A stretch of 64,000 nucleotides of DNA from CAVVAL01 sp963742725 (GCA_963742725.1 CAVUMX010000004.1:930001-994000), one strand, 5' to 3'; positions 25,180 through 36,290 are shown, counted from the first letter of the stretch. The notes: generated from the letters alone by a model not told the origin. A program made the numbers and translations.

Positions 25180-26448
25180 TCACGTCACCCGCGCGCGCTC
25201 GGCCGGGTACGCGAGGTGCTCGCCGGCCTCGACGAGGCGCTTCAGGCGGTCGGCGGCGTCCCACACGTCGGCGAACGACGTGGTCAGGGCGGCGAACCCT
25301 AGGCGGAGACGGTCCGGGGTGCGGAAGTCGGGGATCACGCGCGCCCGGTCGATGAGCGCCTGGCACACCTGCCACGCCTGCGGGTGGTACAGGCTGACGT
25401 GCGATCCGCGCCGGGCGGCGTCCCGGGGGGATGCCAGCGCGAAGCCCAGCGGAGCCAGCCACGCGTCGTGCAGGTCGACGAGGTACGACGTGAGCGCCAT
25501 GCCCTTGTCCCGGAGCCGGTCGATGCCCGCCTCGGCGAGCAGCCGGACACCCTCTTCCACCCCGTACAGCGCCAGGACCGGCGGCGTGCCGGCGCCGAAC
25601 CGGTCGATGCCGGGTACGGGGTCGTACGCCGGCCCCATCGCGAACTGGTCCCGCTGGCCGAACCAGCCCCAGATCGGCTGCTGGAGCTGGGGTTGCAACT
25701 CGGTGCGGACGAAACAGAACGCCGGCGCACCCGGTCCGCCGTTGAGGTACTTGTACGTGCAGCCGACGGCCAGGTCCGCCCCGGACGACGTGAGCGGCAC
25801 CGGGACGCTGCCCGCCGCGTGCGACAGGTCCCACAGCGTCAACGCGCCGACGGCGTGCGCGGCGGCCGTGATCGCCGCCATGTCCAGCAGCGCGCCGGAC
25901 CGGTACGCGACGTGCGAGAGGCTGACCAGCGCCACGTCCTCGTCCAGCGCGGCAGTGATCGTGGCGAGGTCCGGGCCGGCGTCGATGTCGGTGCGGACGA
26001 CGCGCAGCTCCTGGTCCCGCGCCTTCGCCAGGCCCTGGAAGACGTACAGGTCCGTCGGGAAGTTGTCGTCGTCGGTGACGATCACCCGGCGCCCCGGACG
26101 CGCGTCCAGCGCCGCCGCCGCCAGCTTGTACAGGTTCACCGTCGTCGAGTCACCGACCAGCACCTCGCCGGCCCGCGCCTCCAGCACGCCCGTCGCGATC
26201 GCGTCGCCGACCCGCCTCGGCAGATCCACCCACCCCGACCACGACCGGATCAGCCCCCCGCCCCACTCGCCCGTGATCGCGGCGCCGATCCGATCCGCCG
26301 TCGCCGCCGGCAGCCGGCCGAGGGAATTGCCGTCGAGGTAGATCAGGTCCGGATCGGCGACCACGAACCGCCCACGGAACGAGCCGAGCGGATCCAGTGC
26401 GTCAAGCGCCTCAGCACGGGCGCGGGTGAGGTCCGTCATAGAAGCCAT
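25180..26448 (-). CDS. kynU: Kynureninase
   Basis: This 422-residue PLP enzyme of tryptophan catabolism cleaves kynurenine to anthranilate and alanine. Conserved stretches are YLDGNSLGRLP, VGDSTTVNLYKLAAAAL, TDDDNFPTDLYVFQGL, WDLSHAAGSVPVPL and CTYKYLNGGPGAPAF, where the Lys of YKYLNGG is the PLP Schiff-base residue. ATG 26448 has GGCAGG just upstream; ATG 26439 is possible. It stands alone: no kynA or kynB is seen. Confidence 0.93.
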   Translation of the reverse strand: MASMTDLTRARAEALDALDPLGSFRGRFVVADPDLIYLDGNSLGRLPAATADRIGAAITGEWGGGLIRSWSGWVDLPRRVGDAIATGVLEARAGEVLVGDSTTVNLYKLAAAALDARPGRRVIVTDDDNFPTDLYVFQGLAKARDQELRVVRTDIDAGPDLATITAALDEDVALVSLSHVAYRSGALLDMAAITAAAHAVGALTLWDLSHAAGSVPVPLTSSGADLAVGCTYKYLNGGPGAPAFCFVRTELQPQLQQPIWGWFGQRDQFAMGPAYDPVPGIDRFGAGTPPVLALYGVEEGVRLLAEAGIDRLRDKGMALTSYLVDLHDAWLAPLGFALASPRDAARRGSHVSLYHPQAWQVCQALIDRARVIPDFRTPDRLRLGFAALTTSFADVWDAADRLKRLVEAGEHLAYPAERARVT

Positions 26449-26571
26449 CCTGCCCGGTCTTCCCCTGTGCGACCCGCATCACGGCGCGCCCACCCGAGGA
26501 GGTCTCACGGCCCCGGCTCGGCTACCGTGAGCGTGTCCATCGTCCTATCTCAAGAGGGTCGCTGACACGCG

Positions 26572-26817
26572 ATGACCACCACCGAGACCGTGCTCATATT
26601 CGCCGGGGCGCCACTGGCCGCCGCCAGCCTGCTGGCGCTGCTCGTCTTCGGCGCCGGAGCGCGCCGCACCCCCCGCTACCGCCCGGGCCGCCCGTTCGCG
26701 TTCTCGCCCGTCTGGTTCCTCGCCTCACCAACAGGCGACAGCGCCAAGAACCGCAAAGCGCTGACGGCCGACACCCGTCCCGCCGCCAGAAAGGGTGGCG
26801 CACGTGGCACCTGGTGA
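26572..26817 (+). CDS. Small membrane protein, likely aa3 oxidase subunit CtaJ
   Basis: This 81-residue protein has one hydrophobic helix (TVLIFAGAPLAAASLLALLVFGAG), then ARRTPRYRPGRPFAFSPVWFLAS. That pattern matches my memory of the mycobacterial cytochrome aa3 oxidase accessory subunit CtaJ, which ends in a Arg/Pro-rich YRPGRPF-VWF segment. ATG 26572 follows AAGAGGG. It overlaps the following DUF5130 gene by about 14 bp, as expected for a co-translated pair. Assignment by pattern only. Confidence 0.65.
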   Translation: MTTTETVLIFAGAPLAAASLLALLVFGAGARRTPRYRPGRPFAFSPVWFLASPTGDSAKNRKALTADTRPAARKGGARGTW

Positions 26818-27214
26818 CGTCCAGATCGCCAACCCGGTCGCATCCACGCCGGGTGGCCCCTTCACGCCCCGCCAACTGTTCCGCATCGACGAAGCGCTCA
26901 GCGCCGCCGACCGCGAAACCGGCCTCACCTTCAGCGTCTACGTCGGCGACCTCGAAGAATCCAGCCGCGAACACGCTGAACGCCTCGCCGACGCGCTCCC
27001 GGCACCCGCCGACTCCGTCCTCGTCGCCGTCTCACCCGACCAGCGGATCCTCGAAATCGTCACCGGCGTCCACGCCGCCAAACGCCTCCCCGACCGCATC
27101 TGCGCCCTCGCCGCCCTCTCCATGACAGCCGCGTTCGGCGGAGGCGACCTGGCAGGCGGCATCGTCACCGGACTCCGCATGCTCGCCGACCAAGCTCGGA
27201 TGGCGGCCCGCTGA
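26804..27214 (+). CDS. DUF5130 family protein (TPM-like)
   Basis: This 136-residue conserved actinobacterial protein has FTPRQLFRIDEALSAADRETGLTFSVYVGDL, ERLADALPAPADSVLVAVSPDQRILEIVTG and an Ala/Gly-rich C-terminal segment. The alpha/beta pattern is like the TPM/phosphatase-like domain. GTG 26804 is preferred over GTG 26795 because AAAGGG is 8 nt upstream. Its TGA stop is part of the repeated arm at 27207, and it lies directly after CtaJ. Function is unknown; the pairing suggests a respiratory-complex link. Confidence 0.75.
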   Translation: MAPGDVQIANPVASTPGGPFTPRQLFRIDEALSAADRETGLTFSVYVGDLEESSREHAERLADALPAPADSVLVAVSPDQRILEIVTGVHAAKRLPDRICALAALSMTAAFGGGDLAGGIVTGLRMLADQARMAAR

Positions 27215-27300
27215 GGCACACCGCTCGCTGCGTTGTCGTCGCCTCGCGGCCTTTAGGCCTGCTCGGCTCCTCCGCCTTGCGATCGGTGCACCTCAGCGGG
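27207..27300. repeat. Large imperfect stem-loop repeat starting at the DUF5130 stop codon
   Basis: CCCGCTGAGGCACACCGCTCG (arm 1, 27207-27227) pairs with the segment at 27280-27300 (18 of 21 positions). A central GGCCTTTAGGCC palindrome lies at 27248-27259. The TGA of arm 1 is the stop codon of the DUF5130 gene. Related arms recur at 27694, 27770 and 27806. Confidence 0.8.
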
Positions 27301-27552
27301 CTCCGGGTTTAGATCAAGAGCTTTGATGGCGCCCCGGTAAACGGACGGTTCGCGCTGCGGCGTGTCCGCTCCCGCTCCACGGCTGGCCAGCGACACCTGC
27401 GGCGAGCGGGTTCGCCCGCCGGACATGCGCCGAGGCCGGCACCCGCCCATGGGGGCGCTGGCTACCTGAGACGGCACCCGTCGACTTCGGGCGGTCTGGC
27501 CTAGCGCCCGCCCGAGACCGCGCGCCCACCTGAGCCGCCGCGCGGCCACTTA

Positions 27553-27589
27553 GGGTGGGATCGGCGAGTCAGGCTCCCCGATCCCACCC
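27553..27589. repeat. 12-bp inverted repeat within the island
   Basis: GGGTGGGATCGG (27553-27564) is repeated inverted at 27578-27589, with a 13-nt loop. A further half copy, CCGATCCCACCCC, is at 27662-27674. It could act as a transcription barrier. Confidence 0.75.
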
Positions 27590-27693
27590 AAAGCACCAAC
27601 CCTGGTGCCCGGCCGAGGCCGCGCCGCCCGGCTGCGGCAACGCGCGGCCACTCGGGCTCCGCCGATCCCACCCCAAAAGATCTGGACCTGGAG

Positions 27694-27789
27694 CCCGCTG
27701 AGGTGCCGCGATCGCCGACGTCGCACAAGGCGCCGCGTGCTCTGGCACGCAAGCCGCGGAGACGGCGGTGAGCGTGGTGCCTCAGCGGG
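27694..27789. repeat. Second large stem-loop repeat of the island
   Basis: The arm at 27694-27714 begins CCCGCTGAGGTGCCGCGATCG (19 of 21 identical to the reverse complement of 27280-27300). It is partly matched in inverse at 27770-27789. A third inverse arm follows at 27806-27832 and contains the pepN stop codon. Confidence 0.7.
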
Positions 27790-27819
27790 CCGCGCACCAA
27801 GAACGGTGAGCGTGGTGGG

Positions 27820-30384
<2,565 letters not shown>

Positions 30385-30550
30385 GTCGGCGTGCTCCTTT
30401 GATCGCTCTCGGATCGGGTATCGCTACCCAGGTGTCTCCCGTTTCAACGCGGAAGTCTTCCACGCCGCTCCCGGCGGGTGACATGTGGTTTCCGAGGGAA
30501 TACCGGACGCGGCCCGCGCGCTGCTCGGATCAGGCCCCCGAGGAGACGCC

Positions 30551-31189
30551 GTGACTGATTCGTCCGCTCCGAAAACGCAGGTCGACTTCTGGTTCGATCC
30601 CATTTGCCCGTGGGCGTGGGTGACATCGCGCTGGATCATCAATGTAACTCAGGTTCGCGATATTACCCCACGTTTCCATGTGATGAGCCTGTCGGTGCTG
30701 AACCGGGGCCGCGACCTGACGAAGAGGTACCAGGCCCTGATGGACGTGGCCTGGGGCCCGGTCCGCGTCGTGACAGCCGCCGAGCAGGCGCACGGCAACG
30801 AGGTCGTCCTGCCGCTGTACACCGCCCTCGGCTCCCGCATCCACCTGGGCAGGCAGCCGGTCGACCGGGTCCTGTTCGAGGCCGCGCTCGCCGAGGCGGG
30901 CCTGCCCGCGGACCTGGCGGATGCCGCCGGGACGGACGCGCACGACGAGGTCCTGCGCAAGAGCCACCGCGAGGGCATGGACCCGGTCGGACAGGACGTC
31001 GGCACGCCGGTGATCCAGCTGACCGGCCCGGACGGGCGCCGGATCGCGTTCTTCGGCCCGGTCGTCACGCCGGCACCGACGGGCGAGGCGGCCGGCCGGC
31101 TCTGGGACGGCGTCCTGCTCGTCGCCGGCACGGAGGGCTTCTACGAGCTGAAGCGGACGCGCGACATCGCCGCCCCCGCCTTCGATTGA
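30551..31189 (+). CDS. DsbA-like mycothiol-dependent nitroreductase homologue (Rv2466c type)
   Basis: This 212-residue thioredoxin-fold protein closely resembles Mtb Rv2466c as I recall it: VDFWFDPICPWAWVTSRWI, TPRFHVMSLSVLNRGRDL, AWGPVRVVTAAEQAHG and LRKSHREGMDPVGQDVGTPVI. Rv2466c has Cys-Pro-Trp-Cys; here the second Cys is Ala (C19-P-W-A22). The enzyme could therefore use a monothiol mechanism with mycothiol. GTG 30551 follows GAGGAG; the longer frame to 30485 is unlikely. It is divergent from pepN, as in mycobacteria. Confidence 0.85.
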   Translation: MTDSSAPKTQVDFWFDPICPWAWVTSRWIINVTQVRDITPRFHVMSLSVLNRGRDLTKRYQALMDVAWGPVRVVTAAEQAHGNEVVLPLYTALGSRIHLGRQPVDRVLFEAALAEAGLPADLADAAGTDAHDEVLRKSHREGMDPVGQDVGTPVIQLTGPDGRRIAFFGPVVTPAPTGEAAGRLWDGVLLVAGTEGFYELKRTRDIAAPAFD

Positions 31190-31218
31190 CAGGAGCACAG
31201 GCCGGGTAGCGTGGCCTG

Positions 31219-32436
31219 GTGTCGACTGACCCCATCGCGCCGATCGCGCATCCGGTCCCGTCCGCCTGGGTTTCGACCGGCGGCACGGGCGCTCAGAACT
31301 ACGACGAGTTCGCCTCCGACGGCGAGATCACGGCGATCCTGACCGACAACCCGGCATCCGCGCTCAGCGTGGAGATGCCGCACCGCACCCCGGACGCGGT
31401 CGAGGCCGGGCTGGATTTCGCCGCCGCGTTGCCGCACGCCGCGGCGCACCTGGCCCGGCTGAAGGACGACGCGCGGTTCCGCGCGGCGTCCGACGTGGTC
31501 GCGCCGTACCGTATCGACACCGCGACGGGGCCCGCGTACGGCGTGTTCTGCCTGGTCGACACCGACCAGATCTCCACGTCCGCCGACGAGCCTGGGCTGG
31601 TGATCCGCAACGAGGACGTCTTCGCCGAGAAGGTCGCCGAGCGCACCGCCCTGACGAAGCACCTCGGTCACCTGCTCAGCCCCGTCCTCCTGCTGCAGAG
31701 CGGTCGTGGCGAGGAGCTGCACGGCTTCCTCGCCGACCTGATCTCCCGGCTGGGCGAACCGGCCGTCGCCGACGTCGACCAGCACGGGCAGACCCACCAG
31801 ATCTGGCTGCTCGGACCGAGCGACGACCGCGACGCCCTGCTGACCCTGGCCGGCGGCGGCGAGCTGATCGTGGCGGACGGGAACCACCGCAGCCTGTCGG
31901 CGCAGGTCGCCGGCCTGCCCCGGTTCCTCGCCGTGATCACGACGCCGGCGTCCGTGACGATCCAGCCGTACCACCGGCTGCTCCGGACGTTGCGCCAGCC
32001 GCTGGACGACATCCTCGCCGGGCTCGTGAAGGCCGGGGCGACGGTCGTCCCGATGCTGGGCGATCCGAAGGTGCCTGACCTCGCCGGCACGATCACGTTC
32101 TACGCGGACGGGCAGACGTACGCCGCGACGCTGCCCGAGGCCCAGGGCTCGGTCGTCGAGCGGCTCGATCACGCCGTCGTCGAGCGGGTGCTGTTCGGCG
32201 ACATCCTCGGCCTGGACGCCGGCGACAAGTCCATCACCTACGTGGGCGGCGACTACCCGCCGTCCTGGCTCAGCGAGGAGGTCGACGCCGGGCGCGCGGC
32301 CGCCGCGATCCTGATCGCGCCGGTCACCGTGGACGACTTCGTCGCCGTCAACCTGGACCGGTTGAAGATGCCCCGCAAGAGCACCTGGTTCACCCCCAAG
32401 GCCCGCACCGGACTGCTGCTCGTGGAGCTCGCATGA
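31219..32436 (+). CDS. DUF1015 family protein
   Basis: This 405-residue DUF1015 protein (family includes SbnI-like serine kinases) has IAHPVPSAWVSTGGTGAQNYDEFASDGEI, VEMPHRTPDAV and the conserved ELIVADGNHRSLSA (DGxHR-type motif). GTG 31219 lies 6 nt after a TAGCGT -10-like hexamer (31207-31212), suggesting a leaderless mRNA. It is coupled to the next hydrolase gene by ATGA overlap. Substrate unproven. Confidence 0.8.
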   Translation: MSTDPIAPIAHPVPSAWVSTGGTGAQNYDEFASDGEITAILTDNPASALSVEMPHRTPDAVEAGLDFAAALPHAAAHLARLKDDARFRAASDVVAPYRIDTATGPAYGVFCLVDTDQISTSADEPGLVIRNEDVFAEKVAERTALTKHLGHLLSPVLLLQSGRGEELHGFLADLISRLGEPAVADVDQHGQTHQIWLLGPSDDRDALLTLAGGGELIVADGNHRSLSAQVAGLPRFLAVITTPASVTIQPYHRLLRTLRQPLDDILAGLVKAGATVVPMLGDPKVPDLAGTITFYADGQTYAATLPEAQGSVVERLDHAVVERVLFGDILGLDAGDKSITYVGGDYPPSWLSEEVDAGRAAAAILIAPVTVDDFVAVNLDRLKMPRKSTWFTPKARTGLLLVELA

Positions 32437-33338
32437 CACTGCACCCGCAGGCCCTCGCCGTGCTGGGCGGACCGTCGTCGCCGCTGCTCACGCTGGCCGA
32501 CATCGAGGCGGACCGGGCGGAGACCGACGCGGCCGTGCCCGTCGAGTGCGGCCCTCCGATCGCCGTGCCGGTCGTCCGGGACGTCGACGCGGACGGCGTC
32601 CCGTGCCGGCTGTACGACCCACGCAACCGCCACGGCGCACCCGTCCTCGTGTACCTGCACGGCGGCGGCTGGATCTCCGGCAGCCTGGAGTCGGTGGACC
32701 GGGCGTGCCGGCGGCTCGCCGACCGGTCCGGATGTGCGGTGTTCTCGATCGGGTACCGTCTCGCGCCCGAGGCGCCGTGGCCGGCCGCGATCCACGATGC
32801 GGAGGCGGCCGTGGCCTGGCTGCGCGCCAACGCGACCGACCTCGGACTGGACGGCACCCGGCTCGCCGTCGCCGGTGACAGCGCCGGTGGCAACCTCGCG
32901 GCGATCCTGGCGCGGCGGGCGCGCGACGCCGGGGAGCCCTACCGGTACCAGGTGCTGGTCTACCCCGTCATCGACGCGGTGTCCACGATGGACCCCGGCA
33001 CGGGCGCGGAGACCGGGCTCTCGGCCGGTGAGATGGCCCTGTTCTGGGACCACTACCTGCCGGACGGCGCGGACCGGACGGATCCGGACGTCTCGCCGTC
33101 GCGCGCGCCGTCGCTCGCCGGACTGCCGCCCGCGCTGGTGATCACCGCCGAGTACGACGTGCTCCGCGGCGAGGGCGAGGCGTACGCGAAGGCGATGGTC
33201 GACGCCGGCGTGCCGGTCGTCCTCACCCGGTACCAGGGGATGATCCACAGCTTCTTCCGGAAACTGGCGACCTTCGACGCGGCGGCCGTGGCGGTCGACC
33301 AGGCCGCGGCAGCCGTCCGGGACGCTCTGACAGACTGA
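32433..33338 (+). CDS. Alpha/beta hydrolase (hormone-sensitive-lipase type esterase)
   Basis: This 301-residue esterase/lipase has the HSL oxyanion motif YLHGGGWISGSL, the nucleophile elbow VAGDSAGGNLAAIL, an acidic residue in TAEYDVLRGEGEAYA and the catalytic His in YQGMIHSFF. It is cytoplasmic, with no signal sequence. ATG 32433 overlaps the DUF1015 stop. rpiB follows after 4 bp, so DUF1015-esterase-rpiB look like one operon. Confidence 0.88.
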   Translation: MTLHPQALAVLGGPSSPLLTLADIEADRAETDAAVPVECGPPIAVPVVRDVDADGVPCRLYDPRNRHGAPVLVYLHGGGWISGSLESVDRACRRLADRSGCAVFSIGYRLAPEAPWPAAIHDAEAAVAWLRANATDLGLDGTRLAVAGDSAGGNLAAILARRARDAGEPYRYQVLVYPVIDAVSTMDPGTGAETGLSAGEMALFWDHYLPDGADRTDPDVSPSRAPSLAGLPPALVITAEYDVLRGEGEAYAKAMVDAGVPVVLTRYQGMIHSFFRKLATFDAAAVAVDQAAAAVRDALTD

Positions 33339-33342
33339 GTCC

Positions 33343-33810
33343 ATGCGCGTCTACCTCGGCTCCGACCATGCCGGATACGAACTGAAGAAGCACCTCGTCG
33401 AGCACCTCGCCGGCGCCGGCCACGACGTCGTCGACGTCGGCCCGCACGCCTACGACGCCGACGACGACTACCCGCCGTTCTGCCTCGCCGCGGCCGCGAA
33501 GGTCGTCGCCGACGCGGGCAGCCTGGGCATCGTCCTGGGCGGGTCCGGCAACGGCGAGCAGATCGCCGCGAACAAGGTGAAGGGCGTCCGGGCCGCGCTG
33601 GCGTGGAGCGTCGAGATCGCGCAGCTCGCCCGCGAGCACAACGACGCCAACGTGGTCGCCGTCGGCGCCCGCCAGCACACCCTGGAGGAGTCGGCGGCGA
33701 TCGTCGACGCGTTCCTCGCCACCTCGTTCAGCGGATCGCCCCGGCACGCCCGGCGCATCGCCCAGCTCGCCGAGTACGAGCGGACGGGCGAGCTGCCGCC
33801 CCTCCCGTGA
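33343..33810 (+). CDS. rpiB: Ribose-5-phosphate isomerase B
   Basis: This 155-residue RpiB/LacAB isomerase interconverts ribose 5-phosphate and ribulose 5-phosphate. Signatures are MRVYLGSDHAGYELKKHL, DDYPPFCLAAA, GIVLGGSGNGEQIAANKVKGVRAALAW (here with Ser in place of the catalytic Cys seen in some species, as in mycobacterial enzymes) and AREHNDANVVAVGARQHT. ATG 33343 lies 4 bp after the esterase stop. The 3' end is followed within 17 bp by hairpin repeat copy 4. Confidence 0.94.
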   Translation: MRVYLGSDHAGYELKKHLVEHLAGAGHDVVDVGPHAYDADDDYPPFCLAAAAKVVADAGSLGIVLGGSGNGEQIAANKVKGVRAALAWSVEIAQLAREHNDANVVAVGARQHTLEESAAIVDAFLATSFSGSPRHARRIAQLAEYERTGELPPLP

Positions 33811-33826
33811 ACGCCGCCCTCCCCAC

Positions 33827-33876
33827 TTTCGGACTTTTGAGGGTGTCGCGGCCCTCGCGACCCTCAAAAGTCCGAA
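33827..33876. repeat. Hairpin repeat, copy 4
   Basis: TTTCGGACTTTTGAGGGT at 33827-33844, with its reverse complement (17 of the 18 nt) at 33860-33876. The 15-nt loop adds GTCGCG with CGCGAC as inner stem. It lies between convergent rpiB and a hypothetical gene. Confidence 0.95.
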
Positions 33877-33905
33877 GGTCGGCGGCAAATGGGGAGCCGC
33901 GCGGG

Positions 33906-34199
33906 TCAGTGCGTGGGCGGCGGCGGGTCGGTGGGTATGTAGTGGCGGCGGACGATCTGGACCTCCCGCTCGGCCGTCGCCAGGTCCTCGTCCGTCGGCC
34001 GGGACGCGTCCCTGGCGCGCAGGGCGCCGCCGATGCCGACCTGCGACGGGCCGGCGCCGACCAGGCCGCGGAGTCCGCGTTCGGCGTCCCGCTCGGCCTT
34101 GCTGGTCTTGGCCGCCGGCGGCGGCGGCGGTTCGGCGGTCTCGCGGTGCCGGGTGCGGCGGCGCCTCGCGCCACCCTCGGCCGGTTCCGTCTCGCCCAT
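33906..34199 (-). CDS. Conserved actinobacterial hypothetical protein, charged and disordered
   Basis: This 97-residue protein has a basic N-terminus (GGARRRRTRHR), a Pro-rich run, then AERDAERGLRGLVGAGPSQVGIGGALRARDASRPTDEDLATAEREVQIVRRHY. The C-terminal half resembles a small protein family I recall from other actinomycetes. ATG 34199 is 26 bp from the divergent nei start. Function unknown. Confidence 0.65.
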   Translation of the reverse strand: MGETEPAEGGARRRRTRHRETAEPPPPPAAKTSKAERDAERGLRGLVGAGPSQVGIGGALRARDASRPTDEDLATAEREVQIVRRHYIPTDPPPPTH

Positions 34200-34225
34200 T
34201 CCCGCCCGTCCTGAGTAGGTGATCA

Positions 34226-35029
34226 ATGCCTGAGGGCCACACGATCCATCGTCTGGCGTCCGAGCACAAGGAGCTGTTCGGCGGTGCGCGCGTGGCGGTG
34301 TCGAGTCCGCAGGGGCGGTTCGCCGCCGGTGCTGCCCTGCTCGACGGCAGGACGCTGACCACGACGGACGCCCACGGCAAGCACCTGTTCCACCGGTACG
34401 GCGACGCGTGGCTGCACGTCCATCTCGGCCTGTACGGCGACTTCCGGACGGGACCCGGCCCGGCGCCCGCGCCCGTCGGCCAGATCCGGTTGCGGCTCAT
34501 CGGCGGCGGCCACTGGGCCGAGCTGCGCGGACCGACCGCCTGCGAGGTGATCACCGGCCCGGAGAAGGACGACTACCATGCCCGCCTCGGCCCCGATCCG
34601 CTGCGCGCCGACGCCGACCCGGACGCCGCCTGGGCCCGGATCGGTCGCAGCCGCACCGGCATAGGGCGGCTGCTGATGGACCAGGCGGTGCTGGCCGGCG
34701 TCGGCAACGTGTACCGGGCCGAGGTGTTGTTCCGGCACGGCGTCGACCCGAACCTCGCCGGCCGCGACCTGGACCGCGCCACCTGGCTCGCCATGTGGGA
34801 CGACCTGTCCGCGCTCATGCGGGAGGGCGTCGCGAGCGGACGGATCGACACCGTCCGGCCCGAGCACACGCCCGAGGCCATGGGCCGCCCGCCGCGCGTC
34901 GACGACCACGGCGGCGAGGTGTACGTGTACCGCCGCCACGGCCAGCCGTGCCTCATCTGCGCGGGCGAGGTGCGCACGGCCGTCGTCGCCGCGCGCAACC
35001 TCTACTGGTGCCCCACCTGCCAGGTCTAG
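34226..35029 (+). CDS. nei: Fpg/Nei family DNA glycosylase
   Basis: This 267-residue bifunctional DNA glycosylase/AP lyase begins with the catalytic PEGHTIHRL (Pro1 nucleophile, Glu2). LHVHLGLYGDFR follows, then the H2TH region RTGIGRLLMDQAVLAGVGNVYRAEVLF and a C-terminal zinc finger (CLICAGEV ... YWCPTC). It excises oxidised bases. It matches the Rv2464c position next to rpiB. Its TAG stop overlaps the convergent eis-like stop by the 4-bp CTAG. Confidence 0.92.
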   Translation: MPEGHTIHRLASEHKELFGGARVAVSSPQGRFAAGAALLDGRTLTTTDAHGKHLFHRYGDAWLHVHLGLYGDFRTGPGPAPAPVGQIRLRLIGGGHWAELRGPTACEVITGPEKDDYHARLGPDPLRADADPDAAWARIGRSRTGIGRLLMDQAVLAGVGNVYRAEVLFRHGVDPNLAGRDLDRATWLAMWDDLSALMREGVASGRIDTVRPEHTPEAMGRPPRVDDHGGEVYVYRRHGQPCLICAGEVRTAVVAARNLYWCPTCQV

Positions 35030-35044
35030 AAGACCTCCTGGCAG
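35017..35044. terminator. Bidirectional hairpin spanning two convergent stop codons
   Basis: CTGCCAGGTCT (35017-35027) pairs with AGACCTcCTGGCAG (35031-35044, one bulged C). Both the nei and eis-like stop codons fall inside the stem. It probably terminates or protects both transcripts. Confidence 0.55.
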
Positions 35045-36249
35045 TACGGGGGCCTGGGCTCGGCGAACGCCACCGACGCCGCCCGCAGCGCTCCCGGCCG
35101 CAGTTCCCGGACCAGCCCGACCGAGGCCATGGACGCCAGCGTCGTGCCGCCGAGATACGCCGCGCCCAGTTCGGTACTGGACAGCGCGAGGTCGGCGGGA
35201 TCGTCGGTCGCCTCGCAGCGCGCGCCGTCCGGACCGCCGACGAGCCGCCACCGGCCCGCGTTCCACGGGCACAGCTCGTCGGTGACCTCGAACACGACGT
35301 CCACCGGTGCCGCGTACCGGCGGGCGGCGAGCGCGCGGTCGACGTCGACGAGGCGTACCCACAGGTTGTGGCCGATGTCGACGGTGACCCGGCTGCGGTG
35401 GTCGACGAGGTAGCGCAGCGGGGCGTCCGAGGGGGAGACGCGCCAGGTGATCGTGGAGACGAGGTCGACGCCGAACAGGAACGACCAGAGCGCGTCGTGT
35501 GCCTGGGGCGTCTCGGCGACGAACTCCTGGACCTTCAGCTCGTACTGGGGCCCGGTCAGGTCGGTGTGCTCGCGGATGTCGTAGATGACGTACCCGTCGG
35601 GGCCGTCGTCGCCGTCGTGCAGGGCGATGGTGAGCCGGGGTGGCGAGCCGTCGCGGAGCCGGTAGTTCCACCAGCCCTCGTTGCGGTTGGTGTGCCCGAC
35701 GGTCGTGGTGCGGAACCGCTCGTAGACGGCGGCGATCTCGGCGCGGGCCTTGGTGTCGGTGACCGGGCTGAGCCTGATCCGGCGCTCGGCGGGTGGCACG
35801 GGATGCTTCAGCCGCACCTCGCGGATGCTGGTCTTCAACCGGGCGTGGCTGCCGGCCGAGCCGTACCCGAACCGGCCGTAGATCACGGATTCGGACGCCC
35901 ACAGCGCCGCGACGGGCTCCCGGCCCTCGTCGTGGAGCTGGTTGAGCTGGTGGCGCATCATCCGGGTGAGGATGCCGCGCCGGGTGTGGGTCGCGGCGAC
36001 GGCGACGGCCGTCACGCAGGCGACCGGTATCGGTCCGCCGGGGACCGTGATGTCGCGGGTGAAGATGCCGGCGTTGCCGACCTGCCGGTCGCCGTCGAAG
36101 ACGCCGATCGTCCGGTCCGCTTCCCAGACCCAGGCCTCGGCCTCGCGGGCGGCTTCCTCAGCCGCCTCGTGGAACGCGTACTGGACGAACTCGAAGACGG
36201 AGTCGAACTCGTCCGGAGTCACGTCGCGCAGCGTGATGGGGATGTTCAC
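35026..36249 (-). CDS. Eis-like GNAT N-acetyltransferase
   Basis: This 407-residue protein resembles the Eis acetyltransferases that modify aminoglycosides and other amines: two GNAT lobes plus a sterol-carrier-like C-terminal domain. Seen are VTAVAVAATHTRRGILTRMMRHQL (acetyl-CoA loop V-x-x-x-x-x-R-R-G-I), ALWASESVIYGRFGYGSA and a C-terminal Phe (PPYCQEVF), the residue whose carboxylate is catalytic in Eis. GTG 36249 (MNIPITLRDVTPDEF) is preferred; a longer start at 36285 exists. Confidence 0.82.
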   Translation of the reverse strand: MNIPITLRDVTPDEFDSVFEFVQYAFHEAAEEAAREAEAWVWEADRTIGVFDGDRQVGNAGIFTRDITVPGGPIPVACVTAVAVAATHTRRGILTRMMRHQLNQLHDEGREPVAALWASESVIYGRFGYGSAGSHARLKTSIREVRLKHPVPPAERRIRLSPVTDTKARAEIAAVYERFRTTTVGHTNRNEGWWNYRLRDGSPPRLTIALHDGDDGPDGYVIYDIREHTDLTGPQYELKVQEFVAETPQAHDALWSFLFGVDLVSTITWRVSPSDAPLRYLVDHRSRVTVDIGHNLWVRLVDVDRALAARRYAAPVDVVFEVTDELCPWNAGRWRLVGGPDGARCEATDDPADLALSSTELGAAYLGGTTLASMASVGLVRELRPGALRAASVAFAEPRPPYCQEVF

Positions 36250-36264
36250 ACGATCTGTGTAACC

Positions 36265-36284
36265 CTGGCCACCGTCAGTGGCCA
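36265..36284. terminator. Hairpin downstream of the anti-sigma kinase gene
   Basis: TGGCCAC (36266-36272) pairs with GTGGCCA (36278-36284) around a 5-nt loop, just past the TAA stop of the gene at 36291. A weak T-tract makes termination uncertain. Confidence 0.4.
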
Positions 36285-36290
36285 AGTGGT

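Larger units (their letters stand above)
27215..27819. other. 600-bp gene-free, repeat-rich island
   Basis: No supported gene lies between DUF5130 and the convergent pepN. The interval holds the stem-loop at 27207-27300, a 12-bp inverted repeat at 27553-27589, a second large stem-loop at 27694-27789 and direct repeats at 27767 and 27806. Short open frames here lack start sites and codon periodicity. It looks like a cluster of intergenic repeat elements. Confidence 0.7.

Noticed and set aside
27215..27819. Small genes in the repeat island
   Set aside because: Frames are short, without ribosome binding sites, and overlap palindromic repeats; composition fits non-coding repeats better.
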